Positions 7,048-14,129 are shown, numbered from the stretch's first letter. The stretch is DNA of 16,348 nt from Alphaproteobacteria bacterium (GCA_028822575.1 JAPKDN010000018.1:1-16348), one strand, 5' to 3'. Notes: generated from the sequence alone by a model not told the origin. Made by a program: numbers and translations.

Positions 7048-7089
7048 GGCCTCTGCCTCCCTGTAGATTGTCGATCGGAACAATTCTCC

Positions 7090-7124
7090 GCCAGGGCGCC
7101 GCGGCGGTCAACCGCGTCGCTGGC
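7090..7124 (-). terminator. Possible stem-loop after the LivF gene
   Basis: Four bases beyond the LivF stop, the arms GCCAG (7090-7094) and CTGGC (7120-7124) enclose an inner GCGG-TCAA-CCGC hairpin (7104-7115). The stem is GC-rich but interrupted and is not followed by a U-run on the minus strand. It could be a weak or Rho-assisted terminator, an mRNA-stability hairpin, or chance in GC-rich DNA. Confidence 0.35.
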
Positions 7125-7128
7125 GCGC

Positions 7129-7845
7129 TTAGTCCCGCGAGCCGCCAAGCATCAGTCCAGCCGCCCGCTCCGGCCCGACATCGCGCGCCGGGCCAACGTG
7201 AACCACGGCCCCTCGAGCCAGGATCAGAACCTGATCCGCGACCCGAAGCGCCGGAACGACGTTCTGTTCCGCCAAAAGCACGCCGACACCGTTTTTAGTG
7301 ATCGCCCGAATTGCCTCCAACACCTCATCGATAATCATCGGCGCCAGCCCCAGGGTTGGCTCGTCCAGCAGAACAAGGCGCGGCCGGTTCATGATCGCCC
7401 GTGCAATGGCTAGCATCTGTTGTTGACCACCCGACAGCGACCACGCCCGCTCCCGTCGCTTAGCCGTCAAGGCCGGGAAAGTGTCGAACATTTCCTCGAT
7501 CCGCGCCCGTCGCGCCCGCGACGAACCATGGAAGACGACGGCCAGGGTTTCCTCCACCGTTAAACCGGGGAACAGACGCCGACCCTCCGGACAAAATCCA
7601 ATACCCAGCCGGGCCCGGTCTCGGGACAGCATCGAGACCAGGTCCTCTCCAGCGAAGCTTACCCGGCCGCGTTGCGTGATCTCGAGACCCACGACCGCGC
7701 GCAGCAGACTGGACTTTCCGGCTCCGTTGGCGCCCAGCACAGCCAAAACCTCTCCGCCAAGGAGTGATACCGAAAGATGGCGCAAGACAGAGACACCGCC
7801 TCGGCTCACCTCAAGCTCATCAATATTCAGAAGCGGCGGGCTCAT
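7129..7845 (-). CDS. Liv/HAAT-type ABC transporter ATPase (LivF family)
   Basis: A 238-residue cytoplasmic ATPase that powers import together with the LivG half of the neighbouring fusion. Visible motifs are Walker A GANGAGKSS (38-46), the LivF-type Q-loop region 'CPEGRRLFPGLTVEE' (85-99), signature LSGGQ (137-141), Walker B LVLLDEP (157-163), and 'LAEQN' (191-195), where the usual switch histidine is replaced by Gln, as is normal for LivF. The start at 7845 overlaps the previous stop by ATGA (7842-7845), indicating translational coupling; upstream in-frame codons fall inside the LivM-LivG gene. The family normally serves branched-chain amino acids, urea or similar solutes, but here the operon leader is a TPP riboswitch, so the substrate is probably thiamine-related. 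Confidence 0.94.
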   Translation of the reverse strand: MSPPLLNIDELEVSRGGVSVLRHLSVSLLGGEVLAVLGANGAGKSSLLRAVVGLEITQRGRVSFAGEDLVSMLSRDRARLGIGFCPEGRRLFPGLTVEETLAVVFHGSSRARRARIEEMFDTFPALTAKRRERAWSLSGGQQQMLAIARAIMNRPRLVLLDEPTLGLAPMIIDEVLEAIRAITKNGVGVLLAEQNVVPALRVADQVLILARGAVVHVGPARDVGPERAAGLMLGGSRD

Positions 7846-9548
7846 GTTGACGCACCTCCAAAATAGGCGGCGATGGCAGCTGGGCTTCTGGACACGTCTT
7901 CCGGCGTCCCCTCGGCCACCACGGATCCAGCGGCAAGACACACCACGCGATCCGCGAGCGGCAACAAAAAATCCATGGTGTGGTCCACGATAAGCAGACC
8001 CAACCCATCTTCCGCCAAGGCTTTCAGGCATCGAGCGAGGTCATCCCGTTCCGCCGGGGTTAGTCCGGCCGCCGGCTCGTCCAGCAACAGGATCGACGGG
8101 CCGGTCGCCAAGGCCCTGGCCAGGTCAAGGCCGCGCGTCTGGGCCGGCGAGAGAGTGCCCGAGGCGCCCAAGATCGACACGCCTGCCCGTTCGAGACAGG
8201 CACGCGCCACGGCCTCGGCGGTCGCGTCATCCAGGGCACCCGGACAAGCGGCCAGGACCGACGCAATGGGAGTAAGACCCAAGGCGCCGGCGGGAGTCTG
8301 GAAGGTCCGCGCCAACCCGGCTCGCGCCCGTGCGTGGGGCGGGCTTTTCGATAAATCCAAGTCACCAAGGCATATCAAGCCTCGGTCTTGGGCTTGCAGC
8401 CCGGACGCCAAGTTTATCAAGGTCGACTTACCGGACCCATTCGGGCCAATCAGGCCGACGATCTCGCCGGGCGCCACCACGAGTGACACATCATCAAGAG
8501 CAAGGACCCCACCAAAGGATTTACGCACCCCCCCCAGTCCGAGGGCCCTGGCGGCGGTTTCCTTATTGTTATCGGGTGGCGCCAAATCTCCCAGCACAGC
8601 AGTCCCACGCGATTTTTCGGGCCGGTCAAACCATCGACCGAGCAACCCGGCCAAGCCCTCGGGCATAAAGATGACGGCGATCAGGAGGGCCGCTCCATAG
8701 GCGATCAGATAATACGCCTCCAGGAACCGAAACCATTCTGGCAAGTGCGCCAGCAAGACCGCGCCGAGGATCGCGCCCGCGGGGTGGCCGCGTCCACCGA
8801 TCACGGTCATCGCCAGGATTGTCACCATGACCTGAAACTCGAGTACGGCGGGAGAGACCACGCCGATGGAATGCGCCTGCAGGGCCCCCGCCGCGCCACC
8901 GAACCCAGCGCTGGCCACGAACAAGGCGAGGCGATTGGCGCCGATGTCGATGCCGGCGGCGGCGGCGGCCTCGGGTGCTTCGCGCAACAGCGTCAGGCGA
9001 TGCGCCCGCCGCCGCCCAACCAACCACTGGAAAATGACCACCGCACCGGTCAGGGTGCCCCAAACAATCAACAGCATCGCCTGTGAGGAATAGAGCGCGA
9101 CGCCGGCCACGCGGATTTCCGGCACCCCGTAAATGCCGTTGGCGCCACCCGTCACCTCGGTCCAATTCACCCCAACCAGCAAGGCAATCTGCGAAATCCC
9201 AAGCGTCGCCAATGCGAAATAATGCGACTCAAGGCGTAAAACCGGAATCGCGACGACGCCGGCAATAAGCGCCGGAATGACCATCGAGGCCAGGAGGCTC
9301 GCGGGAAAGCCCCACTCCAGATGAATACCGGATAACCCGGCGGTATAGGCGCCGAGGCCGAAGAAACAGCCCTGGGCGAGCGACAGTGCGCCTAACCGTC
9401 CAAAGATTAATTGGTAACCCAGAACAGCAATCGCGTAGATCCCAGCCAGGGTCATGATCCGCTGCTCGTACCCTCCTAGCGTGAGAGCGATCCCCACCGG
9501 CGCGATCAGCAATCCGGCCATGACCCAGAAATTTCGCCCGCCGGTCAT
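7842..9548 (-). CDS. Fused Liv-type ABC permease and ATPase (LivM-LivG fusion)
   Basis: A single 568-residue polypeptide joining two subunits that are usually separate. Residues 1-308 are a LivM-type inner-membrane permease: multiple hydrophobic helices, 'GRLGALSLAQGCFFGLGAYTAGL' near 50-72 and 'VTILAMTVIGGRGHPAGAILGA' near 242-263. A hydrophilic linker (about 310-335) leads to a LivG-type ATPase domain with Walker A GPNGSGKST (368-376), Q-loop ARTFQ (413-417), Walker B SILLLDEP (485-492), switch His523, and the LivG-like tail 'VAEGTPEDV'. The signature motif is aberrant: LSPAQ (466-470) lacks the expected glycine. ATG 9548, four bases after the LivH stop, is chosen because codons upstream lie inside livH and read as Arg/Cys-rich shadow. 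No stop or frameshift interrupts the join. It acts with LivH, LivF and the binding protein. Confidence 0.93.
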   Translation of the reverse strand: MTGGRNFWVMAGLLIAPVGIALTLGGYEQRIMTLAGIYAIAVLGYQLIFGRLGALSLAQGCFFGLGAYTAGLSGIHLEWGFPASLLASMVIPALIAGVVAIPVLRLESHYFALATLGISQIALLVGVNWTEVTGGANGIYGVPEIRVAGVALYSSQAMLLIVWGTLTGAVVIFQWLVGRRRAHRLTLLREAPEAAAAAGIDIGANRLALFVASAGFGGAAGALQAHSIGVVSPAVLEFQVMVTILAMTVIGGRGHPAGAILGAVLLAHLPEWFRFLEAYYLIAYGAALLIAVIFMPEGLAGLLGRWFDRPEKSRGTAVLGDLAPPDNNKETAARALGLGGVRKSFGGVLALDDVSLVVAPGEIVGLIGPNGSGKSTLINLASGLQAQDRGLICLGDLDLSKSPPHARARAGLARTFQTPAGALGLTPIASVLAACPGALDDATAEAVARACLERAGVSILGASGTLSPAQTRGLDLARALATGPSILLLDEPAAGLTPAERDDLARCLKALAEDGLGLLIVDHTMDFLLPLADRVVCLAAGSVVAEGTPEDVSRSPAAIAAYFGGAST

Positions 9549-9552
9549 TGGT

Positions 9553-10455
9553 TCAGGTCCGCCTTTGGATGGTCTCGCCGAACAATCCGGACGGACGGAC
9601 CAAAAGGACCAAAAGCAAACCGCCGTAGAGCAACGCCTCCGCCACCACGTAGGAAACAAAAGCGGCCATTAGCACCTCGAAAACGCCGATCAACAGAGCC
9701 GCCAAAGCCGCGCCATCCAGCCGCCCCCACCCCCCCAGGGTTACCGCGATATAAGCCTTGAGCATGAACAGGCCTCCATCACCGGGGGCGACAAAAAACT
9801 GATTGGAAAGCAGCATCCCCACAGCCCCGGCCAAAGCCACCGCCAACGCGAAGGTAATCGCGATACAGCGCCCACCATTGATGCCGACGGCTTCCGCGAT
9901 CTCCGAGTCCTGGGCGACGGCGCGCAGTTTACGGCCAAGCTGGGTCCGAGTGAGCAACAGGCCGGTGGCGCCGGTCAGCGCGCCAGCGGCTAGTATCACC
10001 GCGATCTGCTGAACCGAAAATACTACCGGGCCAAGTCTGAATGTGTCGCTCCCAAGCAGCGCCGGGCCAAGCCTAGGCTCCGGACCGAACCCGGCATTGG
10101 CGGCGTGCTGAAGGATGATGCCGACGGCGATAGTGCTGATGAACACGGAAACCGGCGGCCGTTTGCGCAGCGGCGCATAAGCGAGCGCCGAGAAGATCAA
10201 GCCGATCACCGCCATTACCGCCATGGTCAGCGGCAGCACCACAAGTCCGATCAAGGCCTCACCACCGCCAAGCCACGACGTCAGTGTCTCGGCCAGGATG
10301 ACGGCGACGAAACCGCCAGCCATCACCAGATCTCCCTGGGCGAAGTTCACCGCGCCAACGGCGTTGATAACCAGAACAAACCCAAGCGCGATCAACGCAT
10401 AGGCGGCGCCAAGCGAGAGCCCGTTGACCAAGAGTTGCGGGATCGCGTCTCCCAT
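9553..10455 (-). CDS. Liv/HAAT-type ABC transporter permease (LivH family)
   Basis: A 300-residue inner-membrane permease with about eight hydrophobic segments. The family region 'GLSLGAAYALIALGFVLVIN' (12-31) is followed by 'AVNFAQGDLVMAGGF' (35-49), the standard LivH signature. 'LRAVAQDSEIAEAVGIN' near residues 177-193 is the cytoplasmic coupling loop (compare 'RA.AQD...A...GI' in LivH proteins). It pairs with the LivM half of the downstream fusion. The ATG is 17 bp after the binding-protein stop with only a weak SD-like GGCGAG, and the stop is 4 bp before the next start, so the genes form one operon. The substrate is not visible from the permease sequence. Confidence 0.94.
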   Translation of the reverse strand: MGDAIPQLLVNGLSLGAAYALIALGFVLVINAVGAVNFAQGDLVMAGGFVAVILAETLTSWLGGGEALIGLVVLPLTMAVMAVIGLIFSALAYAPLRKRPPVSVFISTIAVGIILQHAANAGFGPEPRLGPALLGSDTFRLGPVVFSVQQIAVILAAGALTGATGLLLTRTQLGRKLRAVAQDSEIAEAVGINGGRCIAITFALAVALAGAVGMLLSNQFFVAPGDGGLFMLKAYIAVTLGGWGRLDGAALAALLIGVFEVLMAAFVSYVVAEALLYGGLLLVLLVRPSGLFGETIQRRT

Positions 10456-10472
10456 GGGTCGTCTCGCCGGAT

Positions 10473-11600
10473 CTAAAGCACGCCGTCGACGTTGTGGAAC
10501 CGCTTGGCCACCGCCGGCACCAGCGAAGCCCCGTCATAACAGACGATCAAGGCGTCATGGGCCATGTTGCCCTTGCCATCGGATTTATAGGTCATCGCCA
10601 ATCCCTCGAAGACATGACTTGCAAGCCAGCCGCGCACGTCCTCGGCGTTCTTGGCGCCATCCTTGAGCGCCGCCAGCACCATGTTGATTCCGTCATGCTG
10701 CGCCAGCGCGAAGGCATCGGGCTCGGTATGGAAGCGGGCTCGAAACTCCTTGGTGAAGGCGACCAACTTGGGGCTGCTCTCGGAAATCGGCGAGGACGCG
10801 CTTTCCGAGCAAACACCCTTGAGTTGCGATGGCTTCAGCAATTTCGCGGTCGAGGGCTGATGCATCGCTGAACCCGCGACCACCGGCAGATCGATGCCTG
10901 CCTCGCGGGCCTGACGGATCGCCAGTGCGGTCGGGCCGGAATGCAGATGCAGCAAGATCACGTCGGGCTTGGCGGCCCGGAGCTTGGTCAGCGCCGGAAG
11001 CATATCCTTCACGGACGGGGCCAGCGCCTCCTCGAAGACTAGTGGCGCGCCCTGCTCTTTGAGAATCCTGGCCAACTCCGTCCGACCGCTCTGGCCATAG
11101 GATGTTGTTTGATACAGCAGGGCCGGGCGCTTGGCGCCGAGCACCTCGATGGCGTAGCGAGCATGGGCAACCTTAACCACCGCGTCTCCGGGGAAGAATC
11201 GGAAGATGTAGGGGTTTCCAAGCTCAGTCAGCTTGGCGGTCCCCGACACCGTGATCAATGGAACCCCGGCACGCTTGGCGATCGGCGCCATGGCCAGCAT
11301 CTGGGTCCCAAAAATTGAGGCCGCAGCCGCCACCGGCTTGCCACGCTCCAACGCCCGATGCAGGGCGGTGACCGCGACTTCCGGCGAGGTCGAGGTGTCG
11401 GAAACCTCATAGGTGACCTTGACGCCGTCCGGCGCGTTCTCAAGCGCCTGTATCGCGCCATTGCGCTGTGACGTGCCTTCCAAAGCGATAAAGCCGGTGA
11501 TCGGCACCAAGATCGGAATATAGGCATCCATGGCGATGGCTAGGCTCGGTACCATCGATGCGATAGCGAACGCGGTAAGCACTGCGAGACGGCGTATCAT
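10473..11600 (-). CDS. Liv/HAAT-type substrate-binding protein under a TPP riboswitch
   Basis: A 375-residue periplasmic binding protein of the LivK (Peripla_BP_6) fold and first gene of the transporter operon. The signal peptide MIRRLAVLTAFAIASMVPSL ends in AIA (21-23). The mature start 'YIPILVPITGFIALEGTSQRNGA' corresponds to the 'P.TG..A..G....NGA' ligand-site segment of the family. 'GVPLITVSGTA' and 'AKRPALLYQTTSYGQSG' match the hinge and second-lobe strands. ATG 11600 is chosen because GGGAG (11608-11612) lies seven bases upstream and a signal peptide starts there; the frame stays open further upstream only because it runs through the riboswitch. LivK-type proteins bind branched-chain amino acids, amides, urea or aromatic acids. 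The upstream TPP aptamer makes thiamine or a precursor or degradation product the most likely ligand here; that is an inference. Confidence 0.93.
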   Translation of the reverse strand: MIRRLAVLTAFAIASMVPSLAIAMDAYIPILVPITGFIALEGTSQRNGAIQALENAPDGVKVTYEVSDTSTSPEVAVTALHRALERGKPVAAAASIFGTQMLAMAPIAKRAGVPLITVSGTAKLTELGNPYIFRFFPGDAVVKVAHARYAIEVLGAKRPALLYQTTSYGQSGRTELARILKEQGAPLVFEEALAPSVKDMLPALTKLRAAKPDVILLHLHSGPTALAIRQAREAGIDLPVVAGSAMHQPSTAKLLKPSQLKGVCSESASSPISESSPKLVAFTKEFRARFHTEPDAFALAQHDGINMVLAALKDGAKNAEDVRGWLASHVFEGLAMTYKSDGKGNMAHDALIVCYDGASLVPAVAKRFHNVDGVL

Positions 11601-11638
11601 GGCTCTTCTCCCGGTAAGCGAGGCATGTTCAGAGCCAT
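11599..11638 (-). promoter_or_regulatory. Hairpin masking the RBS and start codon (riboswitch expression platform)
   Basis: On the mRNA, AUGGCUCU (from 11638-11631) is perfectly complementary to AGAGCCAU (11606-11599), and the last two bases of the second arm are the AU of the start codon. The SD GGGAG (11612-11608) is in the loop, where its GAG can pair with CUC (11622-11620). When formed, this hairpin would block ribosome binding, the usual OFF state of translation-controlling TPP riboswitches in proteobacteria. Confidence 0.6.
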
Positions 11639-11687
11639 CCATCGGGTCTTGGGGCAGAAGCCGGCCTTGAACGGTGGCGCAAAGCCC

Positions 11688-11784
11688 CGTGACGTCTCCC
11701 TCCGCGGGTATTACCCAGGTCAGGTTCGATGGGTATGGTCTCAGTCCCAAACGGAACAACCGCTCGAGACACCCCAGCATCACG
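11688..11784 (-). ncRNA. TPP riboswitch aptamer (thi-box)
   Basis: A cis-acting RNA that binds thiamine pyrophosphate and normally turns expression off. Read on the minus strand it has every conserved block in order: GGGGTG (11775-11770), a variable P3 stem (about 11768-11745), CTGAGA (11744-11739), GAACCTGA (11727-11720), the P5 hairpin TGGGTAATACCC (11717-11706), GCGGAGGGA (11705-11697). The outer P1 stem is visible: CGTGATGC (11784-11777) against ACGTCACG (11695-11688), mostly paired with one GU and one mismatch. The aptamer is 97 bases, normal for the class, and ends 87 bases before the start codon of the binding protein. Its orientation excludes control of the divergent gene at 11856. 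Confidence 0.95.
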
Positions 11785-11792
11785 ATGGTGCG

Positions 11793-11821
11793 AATGTGAA
11801 ACCACCGTGGCAAGATGTCAA
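11793..11821 (-). promoter_or_regulatory. Probable sigma-70-type promoter of the TPP-regulated transporter operon
   Basis: On the minus strand a perfect TTGACA (11821-11816) is followed 17 bases later by CACATT (11798-11793), a weak -10 matching TATAAT at three positions. The predicted transcript start, around 11786-11788, falls just before the first base of the riboswitch P1 stem at 11784, which is where one would expect it. Confidence 0.55.
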
Positions 11822-11855
11822 TCATAACAAAACCTCGGAAGGGTCGCGCCAAACC

Positions 11856-12647
11856 ATGTTTCTTGAGGCTCTGACATACCTGACAACGCCCTGCCCACCG
11901 CTGGCCCGGCGGCTTGGGTTTTTACGGGAGATGGTTTCGATAATCAGTCGCCATGGCCGCTGCCGAAAGGCCTGGGCACCGCATCTGACACGCAGCCAGG
12001 CAACGGTGCGACAAGCCATCGAACAAAGCGCCGGCAGTCGCCGCGCGGTTGTTCTTGGCGCGGGCCTTGGCTACGACCTGCCATTGGCGGATCTCATCGA
12101 ACATTTCGACCAGGTTCTACTCGTCGATCTGGTACACGGGCCGGCGATCCGGCTCGCGGCCTGGCGAAGCCGGCGGGTGCGGCTGGTGTCCCATGATGTG
12201 ACCGAGTGTCTGGAAAACTTGATTGCCGGCCAGCTCGACGTGGCGGAACCATCGCGGTTTCTCGACGATCCGGCGGTGGACCTCGTGGTGTCGCTCAACA
12301 TTGTCTCGCAATTACCAACGTTACCTGGGCATTTTCTTGAAAACGCAGCCGGCCGCGACGAAGCCGAAGCGGACGCGATTGGCTGCGCCCTGGTAGGAGC
12401 CCATTTTCGTTATCTTGAAAAGTTCAACGCGACCGTCTGCCTGGTCGGAGATATCGCTCGCGAGGTCCTAGCCCCCAATGGAACCGTCGTCGAGACCGTG
12501 TCGGCGCTTCGTGGCGCGACCATCCCTTGGGCCGGCGAGACCTGGAGCTGGGATATCGCCCCGCTTGGCGAGGAGGGTTCGGGTTACGCCATCCGTAATC
12601 GGGTGATCGGCATACCGAGCATTTCCGAGGCCGCGCCGGTGGCGTAA
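11856..12647 (+). CDS. SAM-dependent methyltransferase-like protein of unknown function
   Basis: A 263-residue soluble protein with no assignable substrate. Residues 64-76 (AVVLGAGLGYDLP) look like motif I of a Rossmann-fold SAM-binding site, followed by VLLVDLVHGPA (87-97), where Asp91 is at the end of strand 2 in the position that binds the ribose of SAM. 'LVSHDVTE' (110-117) and 'VDLVVSLNIVSQLP' (141-154) are in the places of motifs II and IV. The N-terminal 60 residues are helical and basic. The ATG at 11856 is followed by well-behaved coding sequence; the in-frame stretch upstream (from 11625) lies antisense to the riboswitch and is not coding. Its SD is weak (GGAAGGG about 15 bases upstream). 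It is divergent from the thiamine-regulated operon and overlaps or abuts the crotonase gene, so it pairs with that gene. Confidence 0.7.
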   Translation: MFLEALTYLTTPCPPLARRLGFLREMVSIISRHGRCRKAWAPHLTRSQATVRQAIEQSAGSRRAVVLGAGLGYDLPLADLIEHFDQVLLVDLVHGPAIRLAAWRSRRVRLVSHDVTECLENLIAGQLDVAEPSRFLDDPAVDLVVSLNIVSQLPTLPGHFLENAAGRDEAEADAIGCALVGAHFRYLEKFNATVCLVGDIAREVLAPNGTVVETVSALRGATIPWAGETWSWDIAPLGEEGSGYAIRNRVIGIPSISEAAPVA

Positions 12648-12685
12648 TGTGCTCGCTCCTCGAACCAGCTTTAGAAAGCGTCTCC

Positions 12686-13477
12686 ATGTCCGATGTTGTC
12701 TTGATTGAGCGGGACGGTCCGCTGGCGACCGTCGTACTGAACAAGCCCGAGAAACTTAACGCCTTGGACAAGGCCATGTGGCGCGGTGTCGGCGACGCCT
12801 TCACGGCCCTCGACGCCGATGAAACCGTGCGCTGTGTCGTTCTTCGTGGCGCCGGTGACAAGGCGTTGGGTCCGGGCGCCGATATTAAGGAGTTCGAGAC
12901 CGAGCGCGCCAATGCTGCCCAGGCCGCCGACTATGGCGCGCTGATGCACAAGGCGATGTCCGCGATCGGCGGCTGTCGACATCCGGTCGTCACCCGTATC
13001 CAGGGGTTATGCATCGGCGGCGCCTTGGAGTTGGCCGCGACGTGTGACCTCAGAATCTCTGGCCAGAGCGCGCGTTTCGGCATCCCCGTCAACAAGCTTG
13101 GCCTAGTGATGTCGCATCACGAAATGGCCGGCCTGATCGCCTTGGTTGGCCGATCGACGGCACTGGAAATTCTGTTCGAAGCTCGGATCTTCGGCGCCGA
13201 CGAAGCAATGGCCAAGGGATTGCTGACCCGGGTCGTGCCTGATGACCAGCTGGATACCGAACTCACGGCGATGACCAATCGAATCTGTGAGGGGGCACCG
13301 CTGGTCAATCGTTGGCACAAGGCTTTCGCGAACCGCATCACCCGAGGCCTGACCGAAGGAAGGCCCCTCGACGACAGTGAAATAAGGGAAGGTTTCGACT
13401 GTTTTGATACCCAGGATTTCCAGGAGGGCTATCGCGCTTTCCTGGAAAAAAGACCTCCGGAATTCACAGGGCGCTAA
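12686..13477 (+). CDS. Enoyl-CoA hydratase/isomerase (crotonase) family protein
   Basis: A 263-residue cytoplasmic acyl-CoA enzyme of the crotonase fold. Visible landmarks are 'LNKPEKLNALD' (18-28), the oxyanion-hole segment GPGADIKEF (62-70), the second oxyanion and catalytic segment GLCIGGALELAATCDL (107-122) with Glu115 (equivalent to Glu144 of rat hydratase), and RFGIPVNKLGL (130-140). In the last segment the second catalytic Glu of true hydratases ('FG.PE') is replaced by Val135, so hydratase activity is doubtful; isomerase, hydrolase, lyase or decarboxylase-type chemistry is possible. The start at 12686 fits the family N-terminus; an in-frame ATG at 12647 overlaps the previous stop (TAATG) and would add 13 residues. 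Probably co-transcribed with the methyltransferase-like gene. Confidence 0.9.
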   Translation: MSDVVLIERDGPLATVVLNKPEKLNALDKAMWRGVGDAFTALDADETVRCVVLRGAGDKALGPGADIKEFETERANAAQAADYGALMHKAMSAIGGCRHPVVTRIQGLCIGGALELAATCDLRISGQSARFGIPVNKLGLVMSHHEMAGLIALVGRSTALEILFEARIFGADEAMAKGLLTRVVPDDQLDTELTAMTNRICEGAPLVNRWHKAFANRITRGLTEGRPLDDSEIREGFDCFDTQDFQEGYRAFLEKRPPEFTGR

Positions 13478-13480
13478 ACC

Positions 13481-13506
13481 GAGGCGACCACACGACCGAA
13501 CGCCTC
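13481..13506. terminator. Possible bidirectional stem-loop between convergent genes
   Basis: GAGGCG (13481-13486) and CGCCTC (13501-13506) form a 6-bp stem with a 14-base loop in the 36-bp gap between the crotonase stop and the recR stop. There is no U-run on either side (AAAAC follows on the plus strand), so factor-independent termination is uncertain. Confidence 0.35.
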
Positions 13507-13513
13507 AAAACAT

Positions 13514-14119
13514 TCAAACGACCAAACGCGCCTTTAATGCCTGAGCGAGCGTCCCGTCATCCAGATAATCCAACTCTCCGCCCACCGGCACGCCTCGGGC
13601 CAGACGCGAGATTTCTACACCGCTTCCGGCCAGCCGATCGATGATGTAATGCGCCGTGGTTTGGCCATCAACCGTGGCATCCATTGCCAGGATGACTTCG
13701 GTGACCTCCGGCGCCTCGGCGCGGGCGGCAAGCATGTCGATGTTAAGCTCCTCGGGTCCGAGGCCGTCGAGGGCCGAAAGCAGACCGCCAGTGACGTGAT
13801 AACGGCCGCGGAAGACCGACCCGCGTTCCAACGCCCAAAGATCGCCAACTTCCTTAACCACGCAGATCCGGGTTTGGTCACGGCGGGGGTCCTGGCAGAT
13901 TCCACAGGGGTCAATGGTGTCAAGATTGCCGCATTCCGCGCAGGCCCCGACCTTGTCGGCCGCATCCGAGAGTGAATCCGCCAGCGGCCGCATCAACGTG
14001 TCTCGGCGCTTGAGCATATGCAACGCCGCCCGCCGGGCCGATCGCGGCCCCAGACCGGGCAATTTGGCGAGAAGATGGATGATCCGGTCGAGCTCTCCCG
14101 GTCCGAATGACTCGGCCAT
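13514..14119 (-). CDS. recR: Recombination mediator protein RecR
   Basis: RecR works with RecO (and RecF) to load RecA on gapped, SSB-coated DNA during recombinational repair. The 201-residue protein has the N-terminal helix-hairpin-helix '[13 protein letters not shown]' (20-32), a four-cysteine zinc finger (Cys60, Cys63, Cys72, Cys75), a Toprim domain beginning '[14 protein letters not shown]' (85-98) with '[16 protein letters not shown]' (144-159), and the C-terminal '[20 protein letters not shown]' (172-191) of all RecR proteins. The length is typical (about 200). It follows ybaB by 10 bp in the conserved dnaX-ybaB-recR order and is presumably co-transcribed. All key residues are present. 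Confidence 0.97.
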   Translation of the reverse strand: MAESFGPGELDRIIHLLAKLPGLGPRSARRAALHMLKRRDTLMRPLADSLSDAADKVGACAECGNLDTIDPCGICQDPRRDQTRICVVKEVGDLWALERGSVFRGRYHVTGGLLSALDGLGPEELNIDMLAARAEAPEVTEVILAMDATVDGQTTAHYIIDRLAGSGVEISRLARGVPVGGELDYLDDGTLAQALKARLVV

Positions 14120-14129
14120 CGCGATACGC

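Noticed and set aside
7846..8031. N-terminal extension of LivF
   Set aside because: These codons lie inside the LivG half of the fusion gene in another frame, and the ATGA overlap at 7842-7845 gives a standard start.
11601..11852. Open frame extending the minus-strand binding protein 84 codons upstream
   Set aside because: It runs through the TPP aptamer and expression platform; the signal peptide and SD begin at 11600.
11625..11855. Plus-strand in-frame extension of the methyltransferase-like gene
   Set aside because: The stretch is antisense to the riboswitch and leader; its sequence is explained by the conserved RNA blocks, and recognisable coding begins at 11856.
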